Part shown: positions 58,054 to 64,000 of the stretch, in pieces
How positions within the stretch are numbered: position 1 is the first letter of the stretch
Layout of the letters: each line of letters starts with the position of its first letter
Assembly: GCA_023206055.1 (NCBI GenBank)
Contig: CP065366.1
Location: forward strand, 1-64,000
From: Vibrio cyclitrophicus
GTDB taxonomy: Bacteria > Pseudomonadota > Gammaproteobacteria > Enterobacterales > Vibrionaceae
Direction: 5' to 3'
DNA length: 64,000 nt
Notes under the pieces: generated by a model
The model's input: only the letters and a program-made list of their open reading frames with translations
The model's database searches: none
Told to the model about the DNA's origin: nothing
Made by a program: the position numbers and the translations under genes

Positions 58054-58703
58054 ACCGGAGTCACGTACAAGTAGATAGCGAAGAAATGGCAAGCGCAGCC
58101 CGCCAACACAAACAAGTGCCAGATGGCATGATTATATGGGATGCGTTTTGCCACATAGAAAATCACACCCAGCGAGTAAATCACACCACCGAGTGCTAGT
58201 AGCACCAAACCACCCATCTCGATATTCATCGCCAGTTGATATACCACAATCAGCGACAACCAACCCATCGCCAAGTAAGTCACCAATGACAAACGCTTAA
58301 ATCGGTAGACGAAGGCAATCTTCATAATGATGCCCACCAGCGCGATTCCCCAAATTACCGCCATCAAGCCCATCGCCAATGGTGTTCTTAAACTCACCAA
58401 TAAAAATGGCGTGTAGCTGCCCGCGATCAGTAAGTAGATCGCACAGTGATCGAGGGTTTTCAGTAGGCGCTTGGTTTTTTCTGTGGTGATCGAGTGATAA
58501 AGCGTGGAAGCGAGAAAGAGTAGGATAATACTGCTGCCATACACCGCCATGCTCGCAATAGTCAGCATGTCGGCTTGATGGTCAAACGCACGAATCAGTA
58601 GCAGAATCAAACCAACCAAGCCAAGCACAACACCCAAGCCATGAGTTATCGCATTAGCGCGTTCTTCGATGTCGCTGTATTCGCTCGCCGATGATGCAGA
58701 CAT
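58050..58703 (-). CDS. trhA: Haemolysin III / TrhA (PAQR-family membrane protein)
   Basis: 217-aa protein with seven predicted helices of the haemolysin III/PAQR family; conserved metal-site residues are seen as ITHGLG, STLYHS, LDHCAIY, HAIWHLFVLAGCACHF. ATG 58703 preceded by TAGGATAC is preferred over the in-frame TTG at 58730. Known E. coli TrhA helps membrane lipid homeostasis; the name haemolysin is historical. Its promoter region contains a perfect 24-bp palindrome. Confidence 0.9.
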   Translation of the reverse strand: MSASSASEYSDIEERANAITHGLGVVLGLVGLILLLIRAFDHQADMLTIASMAVYGSSIILLFLASTLYHSITTEKTKRLLKTLDHCAIYLLIAGSYTPFLLVSLRTPLAMGLMAVIWGIALVGIIMKIAFVYRFKRLSLVTYLAMGWLSLIVVYQLAMNIEMGGLVLLALGGVIYSLGVIFYVAKRIPYNHAIWHLFVLAGCACHFFAIYLYVTPV

Positions 58704-58748
58704 GAGTATCCTACTAGAGTAAATGTTCAATTGACCTAGTATTGCACA

Positions 58749-58772
58749 TTAAGCTTACACGTGTAAGCTTAA
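58749..58772. promoter_or_regulatory. Perfect 24-bp palindrome over the candidate trhA promoter
   Basis: TTAAGCTTACAC and its exact reverse complement. On the minus strand TTACAC (58755-58760 region of the palindrome) and AATACT 17 bp further form a possible promoter of the trhA gene, so a dimeric repressor, perhaps TetR-type, could bind here. Inference. Confidence 0.7.
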
Positions 58773-58859
58773 ATTTTTATGACATCTTTTATGACATCAA
58801 TGACGCCTAAACTGTGTGATGAGACTGTGCTCTCTAAAGCTAAAGAACCAAAGGGTCAA

Positions 58860-59651
58860 CTAAGAGGCGCTATCTAGATACTCAAGTACCATCTTGCCAG
58901 CTTCTTCCGGAGAGGTATCCAATGGCACACTCAATTGACGCTGTAACTGACCTACTCCCAATAAACTCGCCAACATGCCTTTTGCACCGTCGCGATTACG
59001 GTCTATCTCAAACCAAAGCTTAAGCTCCGTTTCATCACGATGAGCAACAACCTCAAGTTCACGCCAGCGGCCATGATAAGGCCCCGTCGTCGGAACAAAC
59101 TCAAACTCTTGAACAAACGGCAGTTCAAAGCCTTCTACCGCTTCACATTCCACTTGGCGGATACGCAGGCCATGAGCTTCAAGTTCGTTGAAAATACCAT
59201 CGAGGAGTGCATCAGGACGAACCGTTAAGATGTCTTTATCCGATGGATCAATCGCCATCGCAATATCCAAGCCAGTTTCAAGCCACACTTTTGAGTCACC
59301 AATCGTGACCGGTGTATTCAGCGGGACATCAAATTCACACTCAAAATCACGAGTTTCACCTGGTTGAATAACAAAAGCATACGGTAGGCTCCATTTGGCC
59401 AACGAGTATGTTTGGTGCATTCGGCGTTTATGACCGCCCTCTTGTCTCTGGGAATTCATGGTGACTTCTTTGACATAGCGGCAACATAAATTGAGATCGA
59501 TATTGTCGATCTCTTGTGGCTGAGCTCCACCATAGACATGCACAATAATGCTCGCCTTCTTGCCTGGATAAAGCACTTCCTGTTGCAATACAGAATCCAC
59601 CTTGGCAGATCCAATTCCAAAACTTGCTAACGTTTTCTTTAAGAACGACAT
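58860..59651 (-). CDS. Spo0M/SpoOM family protein (sporulation-control-like, arrestin fold)
   Basis: 263-aa protein. N-terminal SFLKKTLASFGIGSAKVDSVL and central VTIGDSKVWLETGLDIAMAIDPSDKDIL match the Spo0M family, which has a predicted arrestin-like beta-sandwich; no role in sporulation is possible in this organism. ATG 59651 preceded by AAAGGAGG. Function unknown. Same direction as trhA, 156 bp upstream. Confidence 0.88.
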   Translation of the reverse strand: MSFLKKTLASFGIGSAKVDSVLQQEVLYPGKKASIIVHVYGGAQPQEIDNIDLNLCCRYVKEVTMNSQRQEGGHKRRMHQTYSLAKWSLPYAFVIQPGETRDFECEFDVPLNTPVTIGDSKVWLETGLDIAMAIDPSDKDILTVRPDALLDGIFNELEAHGLRIRQVECEAVEGFELPFVQEFEFVPTTGPYHGRWRELEVVAHRDETELKLWFEIDRNRDGAKGMLASLLGVGQLQRQLSVPLDTSPEEAGKMVLEYLDSAS

Positions 59652-59766
59652 ATGCACCTCCTTTAAAGCATCATCTTAAGCCTGAAAGAGGTTCAAACTC
59701 AAATATACTGCTCACACTATTTTAGCTCTAATATCGTTTAATTATCACTCAAGCGTCGATTGATAA

Positions 59767-59787
59767 CTTAGATAGTGATAATCTAAG
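59767..59787. repeat. Inverted repeat CTTAGAT / ATCTAAG
   Basis: 7-bp arms separated by AGTGATA; contains GATAGTGATAATC, which resembles a half Fur box. Lies upstream of the structured leader. Confidence 0.55.
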
Positions 59788-59790
59788 CCT

Positions 59791-59808
59791 TGATATGCAT
59801 GCATATCA
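59791..59808. repeat. Perfect 18-bp palindrome
   Basis: TGATATGCATGCATATCA, self-complementary over its whole length; a possible operator of the following transcription unit. Confidence 0.6.
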
Positions 59809-59812
59809 TTAT

Positions 59813-59891
59813 CCTGATTTATTTTTCGGATTGGCGAAAGCCAGACGAGTGACGCTTCAAGTAATTGAAGTGAAGCTCATGATAAATCAGG
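59813..59891 (+). ncRNA. Structured leader RNA element, family not recognised
   Basis: Ten-bp closing stem (CCTGATTTAT with ATAAATCAGG) enclosing at least two hairpins: TGGC-GAAA-GCCA, a GNRA-like capped stem (near 59832-59842), and CTTCAA-GTAA-TTGAAG within GAG..CTC (59847-59878). The layout of one long stem with two branches is that of many riboswitches, but it matches none I recognise (TPP, preQ1, purine, glycine, c-di-GMP, fluoride were considered). It lies 44 nt before the small reading frame at 59935. Could also be a stand-alone small RNA. Confidence 0.6.
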
Positions 59892-59934
59892 CCATTAGAT
59901 TGGCAATGGATATGCCTGACCGTTAGGTAAATTA

Positions 59935-60102
59935 ATGCGCCCAACAGCTGTCAGGTTCTCGCACACCAACCGTAGTGCGATGCGTCGTCGTAGTGGCTTT
60001 GTTGCTGCTCCAACGGCTAAGAAATTGGCTCCTACAATGACTCTAGTTCAGAAGACTGCTTTATTGGCACCGACTGCAACAAAAGTAATTAAAGCCGCTT
60101 AA
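59935..60102 (+). CDS. Possible small basic protein, 55 codons, unrecognised
   Basis: Open frame beginning MRPTAVRFSHTNRSAMRRRSG and ending ATKVIKAA, 55 aa with strong positive charge in the first third and an Ala/Thr/Leu-rich remainder. It starts 10 bases after a TAGGT stretch, ends directly before an intrinsic terminator, and follows the structured leader described above, so the unit promoter-leader-ORF-terminator is complete. I recognise no family. It may encode a small regulatory or nucleic-acid-binding peptide, or be an accidental frame in a small RNA. Confidence 0.6.
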   Translation: MRPTAVRFSHTNRSAMRRRSGFVAAPTAKKLAPTMTLVQKTALLAPTATKVIKAA

Positions 60103-60104
60103 CG

Positions 60105-60132
60105 AAAAGCGCAGTTTTTACTGCGCTTTTTT
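60105..60132 (+). terminator. Terminator after the 55-codon frame
   Basis: AAAAGCGCAG / CTGCGCTTTT stem with a 6-base loop followed by TTC T-run. Confidence 0.92.
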
Positions 60133-60233
60133 CTTGCCCGCTCTCATATTGAAATGTGTTTACACATTGGTATTCCCTACCCGATTTGATACCTTAGCCA
60201 CAAATCATTATAAAATTTGTGGAGAAATAAAGT

Positions 60234-60497
60234 ATGAAGTGTCATCGCATTGAAGAACTGCTTGAACTGATGGAACCTGAGTGGCAGAAAGATCAAGAGC
60301 TTAACCTATTAGAATTCATCATTAAGCTATCAAAAGAAGCGGGCTACCAAGGCAAGCTTGAAGAACTGACTGACGATGTTCTTATCTATCACCTAAAAAT
60401 GCGCAACAGCGAAAAAGATGAAATGATCCCAGGCCTGAAAAAAGACCAAGAAGATGATTTCAAAACCGCGATTCTAAAAGCGCGTGGCATCCTTTAA
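60234..60497 (+). CDS. yihD: YihD family protein (DUF1040)
   Basis: 87-aa acidic protein very close to E. coli YihD: starts MKCHRIEELLELMEPEWQK, with LTDD(V/I)LIYHLKMR and IPGLKKDQEDDFKTA blocks. Function unknown. In E. coli it sits beside yihE(srkA) and dsbA; here ccoG is inserted between. Strong terminator follows. Confidence 0.95.
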   Translation: MKCHRIEELLELMEPEWQKDQELNLLEFIIKLSKEAGYQGKLEELTDDVLIYHLKMRNSEKDEMIPGLKKDQEDDFKTAILKARGIL

Positions 60498-60549
60498 CAG
60501 CTTAAATGCGTTAAAGCTTAATTGCCTTATCAATAAATTGCTCAATTCT

Positions 60550-60575
60550 AAAAAGCGACCTCTGGTCGCTTTTTT
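60550..60575 (+). terminator. Terminator after yihD
   Basis: AAAAAGCGACC / GGTCGCTTTTT stem with a 3-base loop and T-run. Confidence 0.92.
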
Positions 60576-60823
60576 GTTTCTGTTCGCTATTTTTTCGTCA
60601 TAACTGTTATGACTTTTGTTGTTAAAGGTTGATAGCGTTAAAGAAATGAGAACAAGATTGTCGCTATAATCGCCATCCATAAGAATCTTCTAAAATAATA
60701 AGAGTGAGTGCGATAACAACAAATGCACCAAGCTCAATTTCAACAGGTTCTCTAAACCATACTTTCAAGTAATGTCGTCATGTCCGATTTAACCGGGCAA
60801 ATAAGCCACAAAAAGGATAGTCC

Positions 60824-62242
60824 ATGAGTCAGGATAAAATCGATATCAAAGATGTGACTCCTAAAACCTTTAACCCAAAAACACATAAAGGTAATGGAGA
60901 TCGATTTAACCCAAGTAACCGAATCTACGTTCGAGAAAGCAAAGGTAAATTCCAACAACTGCGTCGCTATGGCGGTTGGTTCTTACTTTTACTTTTTGCT
61001 CTTATCCCATGGATTCCATTTGGTGAACGCCAAGCGATCTTGCTCGATATCGGCAGCCAACAGTTCAACTTCTTTGGCACAACGTTATACCCACAAGATC
61101 TGACCCTACTCGCGATCCTATTTATGATTGCCGCGTTTGGCTTATTCTTCATAACCACCTTCTTAGGCCGTGTCTGGTGTGGTTATTTATGCCCACAAAC
61201 CGTCTGGACCTTCATGTACATCTGGTTCGAAGAGAAACTGGAAGGTGCTGCCAATAAGCGAAGAAAACAAGATTCAGGTAAACTGACAAGTAATCTAATC
61301 GTTAGAAAAACCCTCAAACACATCGCATGGTGGGCAATTGCAATCGCAACAGGCTTAACGTTTGTGGGCTACTTCATCCCAATCAAAGAATTGGTTGTTG
61401 GCTTCTTTACCTTAAACTCGACTTTCTGGCCTGTGTTTTGGGTATTGTTCTTTGCGGGCTGTACCTATGCCAACGCAGGTTGGATGCGCTCAATTGTTTG
61501 TCTGCACATGTGCCCTTACGCACGTTTCCAGTCGGCAATGTTCGATAAAGACACTTTCATCGTTGGTTACGACACAGAACGTGGTGAAAGCCGCGGCCCT
61601 CGTTCTCGTAAAGCCGATCCAAAAGAGCTTGGTCTAGGCGACTGTATTGACTGTAATCTGTGTGTACAAGTCTGCCCTACGGGGATTGATATCCGTGACG
61701 GCCTGCAATACGAGTGTATTAACTGCGGCGCGTGTATTGATGCCTGTGACAACACCATGGAGCGTATGGGCTATGAAAAAGGCCTGATCAATTACACCAC
61801 CGAGCACAGACTTGAAGGTCACTCGACCAAGGTAATGCGTCCCAAGCTGTTGGGCTATGGCGCCATCTTGATCGTGATGCTGGGCTTGTTCTTCGCCCAA
61901 ATCGCGAGCGTTGATCCTGCCGGCCTAAGTGTTCTGCGTGACAGAAACCAGCTGTTCAGAGTCAATAACCAAGGGTTAGTTGAAAATACCTACACCTTGA
62001 AAGTGATCAACAAGACTCAACAAGAGCAAGAGTACAAACTCGATGTTAGCGGACTGCCCGATTCTATCTGGTATGGCAAACAGACGATTACTGTCGATCC
62101 AGGCGAGGTTTTGAACCTACCTATCAGTTTAGGCGCCGACCCAGAAAAACTGAGCTCACCAGTTTCGACAATTCAGTTTATACTCTCGGATAATGAAGAG
62201 TTTACGATGGAAGTCGAAAGCCGCTTTATCAAGAAGCTCTGA
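60824..62242 (+). CDS. ccoG: Cytochrome c oxidase accessory protein CcoG (RdxA/FixG type)
   Basis: 472-aa membrane iron-sulfur protein that helps deliver or reduce copper for cbb3-type oxidase assembly. Several helices in the first half, with CGYLCPQTVWTFMY (near 120), a membrane Cys pair near CLHMCPY, then two [4Fe-4S] clusters: CIDCNLCVQVCP and CINCGACIDACD near residues 270-306. A C-terminal IgG-fold FixG domain (about 355-472). AAAGGA before the ATG. Not in the usual ccoNOPQ cluster here. Confidence 0.94.
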   Translation: MSQDKIDIKDVTPKTFNPKTHKGNGDRFNPSNRIYVRESKGKFQQLRRYGGWFLLLLFALIPWIPFGERQAILLDIGSQQFNFFGTTLYPQDLTLLAILFMIAAFGLFFITTFLGRVWCGYLCPQTVWTFMYIWFEEKLEGAANKRRKQDSGKLTSNLIVRKTLKHIAWWAIAIATGLTFVGYFIPIKELVVGFFTLNSTFWPVFWVLFFAGCTYANAGWMRSIVCLHMCPYARFQSAMFDKDTFIVGYDTERGESRGPRSRKADPKELGLGDCIDCNLCVQVCPTGIDIRDGLQYECINCGACIDACDNTMERMGYEKGLINYTTEHRLEGHSTKVMRPKLLGYGAILIVMLGLFFAQIASVDPAGLSVLRDRNQLFRVNNQGLVENTYTLKVINKTQQEQEYKLDVSGLPDSIWYGKQTITVDPGEVLNLPISLGADPEKLSSPVSTIQFILSDNEEFTMEVESRFIKKL

Positions 62243-62283
62243 TACCCGCACCTTAGTGCTTGGTATAACAACCCAATAAATGG

Positions 62284-62310
62284 AAAAAGGCTCAGTAATG
62301 AGCCTTTTTT
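62284..62310 (+). terminator. Terminator after ccoG overlapping the srkA start region
   Basis: AAAAAGGCTCA / TGAGCCTTTTTT 11-bp stem, 4-base loop and T-run. The AAAAAGG of its left arm could act as ribosome site for ATG 62298, which lies in the loop. Confidence 0.85.
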
Positions 62311-63302
62311 ATTCTATGACGATGCAAGCCTTTAACTTTGATAACCTGACTCCTGACTTCATGTGGTACGCACTGGAGAGCATCGGAGTTCGCGCTGAAT
62401 CCGGGCTTCTCGCTCTCAACAGTTACGAAAATCGGGTCTACCAATTCACCGATGAAGACCGCAAACGCTACGTAGTTAAGTTTTATCGCCCACAGCGTTG
62501 GAACAAAGCACAGATCCAAGAAGAACATGACTTCGCATTAGAGTTGATCGAACAAGAGATGCCAATCGCACCGCCAATGCGTATCAATGGTGCGACCTTA
62601 CACGAATACCAAGGCTATCTGTTTGCACTGTTTGAAAGTGTCGGTGGCAGGCAGTATGAAGTGGATAACTTAAACCAATTGGAAGGTGTAGGTCGCTTCC
62701 TTGGCCGAATTCACAAAGCAAGTGCAGGCAAAACATTCCAGCACCGCCCGACTATCAGCTTAGATGAATACCTTTATCAGCCACGTAAGATTCTAGAGAA
62801 CTCTCAGTTTATCCCGACGCACCTAGAAAATGCGTTCTTCAATGACGTTGACCTTCTGATCAAAGAGCTAGAAAGCCAGTGGCCAAGCAACATTGACAAT
62901 ATCCGCCTGCATGGTGACTGCCACCCAGGCAATATCTTGTGGCGCGATGGGCCAATGTTCGTCGACCTTGATGACGCACGTAACGGTCCTGCGATACAAG
63001 ATCTGTGGATGCTGCTTAATGGCGAACGTCAAGATAAGCTGATGCAACTGGATATTTTGCTAGAGAGTTACCAAGAATTTTGCGATTTTAATACCGCACA
63101 ACTGAAACTAATCGAACCACTACGCGGTCTACGTATGGTGCATTACATGGCATGGTTGGCGAAACGATGGCATGATCCTGCGTTTCCTCTGGCCTTCCCG
63201 TGGTTTAATGATCCAAAATATTGGGAGCAACAAGTACTTGCTTGTAAAGAGCAAATTGCTACCCTGCAAGAGCCACCACTTTCGTTAATGCCTCAGTGGT
63301 AA
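62298..63302 (+). CDS. srkA: Stress response kinase A (YihE)
   Basis: Small Ser/Thr kinase of the APH/choline-kinase fold that opposes MazF-mediated death in E. coli, 334 aa from ATG 62298. Diagnostic blocks: LNSYENRVYQF, VVKFYRP, SVGGRQ, HRPTI, LHGDCHPGNILWRDGP and VDLDDARNGP (catalytic and metal-binding loops). Start uncertain: ATG 62298 has AAAAGG at 7 bases but lies in the ccoG terminator; ATGs at 62316 or 62322 give a start closer to E. coli SrkA but lack a ribosome site. dsbA follows in the same direction, as in E. coli. Confidence 0.93.
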   Translation: MSLFYSMTMQAFNFDNLTPDFMWYALESIGVRAESGLLALNSYENRVYQFTDEDRKRYVVKFYRPQRWNKAQIQEEHDFALELIEQEMPIAPPMRINGATLHEYQGYLFALFESVGGRQYEVDNLNQLEGVGRFLGRIHKASAGKTFQHRPTISLDEYLYQPRKILENSQFIPTHLENAFFNDVDLLIKELESQWPSNIDNIRLHGDCHPGNILWRDGPMFVDLDDARNGPAIQDLWMLLNGERQDKLMQLDILLESYQEFCDFNTAQLKLIEPLRGLRMVHYMAWLAKRWHDPAFPLAFPWFNDPKYWEQQVLACKEQIATLQEPPLSLMPQW

Positions 63303-63357
63303 CAGCAATCGCAACATATAACTAGATAAAAATTCAAACATAATGGAGATTGGATAA

Positions 63358-63957
63358 ATGAAAAAGCTATTCGCATTTTTCTCATTGATCATGTTGAGCC
63401 TTTCAGCTCACGCTGCGAAATTTAACGAAGGTGAACACTACAAAGTTCTCGATCTAGAAGCATCAAAAAAACCAATGGTGACAGAGTTCTTCTCTTTTTA
63501 CTGCCCACACTGTAATAGCTTTGAGCCAATCATCCAGCAGCTAAAACAACAGCTACCTAAAGACGCTAAGCTACAGAAGAACCATGTTTCATTCATGGGG
63601 GGCAACATGGGTCTGCCAATGAGCAAAGCTTACGCGACCATGATTGCACTGAAAGTGGAAGACAAAATGGTGCCAGTGATGTTTAACCGCATCCACACAA
63701 TGAACAAACCACCACGTGATGAAGAAGAGCTGCGTCAAATCTTCCTAGACGAAGGTATTGATGCGAAGAAGTTCGATGCTGCGTATAACGGCTTTGCAGT
63801 AGACTCTATGGTTCGTCGCTTCGACAAAGCATTCAAAGACAGCGGCCTTTCAGGTGTACCAGCTGTTGTGGTTAACAACCGCTACCTAGTAGAAGCTCAA
63901 GGTATCAACTCTCTTGATGAGTACTTCGAGCTCGTGAACTTCTTATTGAAGAAGTAA
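63358..63957 (+). CDS. dsbA: Thiol:disulfide interchange protein DsbA
   Basis: Periplasmic oxidant that introduces disulfides into exported proteins, 199 aa. Signal peptide 1-19 (ending SAHA); thioredoxin fold with active site C49-P-H-C52 (Cys30/Cys33 of the mature protein), identical to E. coli DsbA, and the conserved GVPAVVVNNRY cis-Pro loop. GGAG precedes the ATG. Known to be needed for toxin and pilus folding in pathogenic vibrios. Confidence 0.97.
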   Translation: MKKLFAFFSLIMLSLSAHAAKFNEGEHYKVLDLEASKKPMVTEFFSFYCPHCNSFEPIIQQLKQQLPKDAKLQKNHVSFMGGNMGLPMSKAYATMIALKVEDKMVPVMFNRIHTMNKPPRDEEELRQIFLDEGIDAKKFDAAYNGFAVDSMVRRFDKAFKDSGLSGVPAVVVNNRYLVEAQGINSLDEYFELVNFLLKK

Positions 63958-63967
63958 GTCATTGATG

Positions 63968-63994
63968 AAAGGAAGCTTCGGCTTCCTTTTTTTT
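63968..63994 (+). terminator. Terminator after dsbA
   Basis: AAAGGAAGC-TTCG-GCTTCCTTT: stable UUCG-capped hairpin followed by a T-run of at least seven. Confidence 0.94.
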
Positions 63995-64000
63995 GCTAGT

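Noticed and set aside
58749..58772. Palindrome at trhA as a fourth parS site
   Set aside because: Central ACACGTGT does not match TTCACGTGAA; outer bases disagree with the parS consensus.
59791..59812. 18-bp palindrome as a LuxR/HapR site
   Set aside because: The TTGATA/TATCA half sites are present but the spacer is longer than in the vibrio quorum-sensing consensus.
59813..59891. Structured leader as a c-di-GMP, purine, glycine or fluoride riboswitch
   Set aside because: None of the conserved core sequences of those families could be aligned by eye.

Overview
The window is a compact, gene-dense chromosomal segment of a marine gammaproteobacterium, almost certainly a Vibrio. Gene order (ubiD-ferredoxin-fre, rho, trxA/rhlB-gppA, the thiCEFSGH operon, yrdA/aroE/hemF/tsaC, purEK, lysM-dprA-smg-yrdD / def-fmt-rsmB-trkA-trkH, yihD-ccoG-srkA-dsbA), protein similarity and the rRNA/tRNA layout all fit the origin-proximal part of Vibrio chromosome 1. 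Three ParB/parS-like sites within 7 kb (24822, 28034, 31735) support an origin-proximal position. The species (Splendidus-like or another marine vibrio) cannot be fixed from the sequence alone.

Layout. 1-430: leader and promoters of an rRNA operon whose 16S lies off the left edge. 449-9264: ubiD/fdx/fre, a secreted hypothetical, rho, trxA, rhlB, gppA. 9305-16.9 kb: queuosine-precursor transporter yhhQ under a preQ1-I riboswitch, DUF3630, recQ, rarD, an AraC regulator, a LysE exporter, gamma-glutamyltransferase. 17.09-17.68 kb: a CsrB-family sRNA with a VarA/UvrY-type upstream site. 17.8-20.7 kb: tpx and uvrD (with a LexA box). 20.9-23.3 kb: a four-gene bufferin-type RiPP operon (DUF2282 precursor, DUF692/MNIO enzyme, DUF2063 partner, DoxX). 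23.4-27.9 kb: small hypothetical, Bcr/CflA-type MFS pump, divergent LysR regulator, M24 aminopeptidase. 28-34.4 kb: thiCEFSGH with a TPP riboswitch. 34.5-36.4 kb: crcB and a Tat-exported multicopper oxidase with a Fur box. 36.5-42.86 kb: a complete rRNA operon on the minus strand (16S-Glu-Lys-Ala-Val-23S-5S-Asp-Trp) with P1/P2 promoters, followed by a decayed copy of its tRNA-Trp/terminator unit. 42.98-64 kb: housekeeping genes for shikimate, haem, purine and tRNA modification, protein deformylation, K+ uptake, Cu oxidase maturation and disulfide formation.

How it works together. Much of the region is growth-related: two co-directional rRNA operons, transcription termination (Rho), RNA helicase RhlB, ppGpp turnover (GppA), N-formyl-methionine handling (Fmt/Def) and cofactor supply (ubiquinone, thiamine, haem, queuosine). 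Several genes carry readable control elements: preQ1-I (yhhQ), TPP (thiC), PurR box (purE), LexA box (uvrD), Fur box (multicopper oxidase), and rRNA P1/P2 promoters with boxA sites.

The parts most worth a second look are the bufferin operon with its intercistronic hairpin; a structured, palindrome-rich leader upstream of an unrecognised 55-codon ORF (59767-60132); the UbiD with a duplicated C-terminal segment; the ThiE with an extra N-terminal domain; a perfect 24-bp palindrome over a candidate promoter of the haemolysin III gene; and the parS cluster. No insertion sequence, prophage, integron or CRISPR array was seen.
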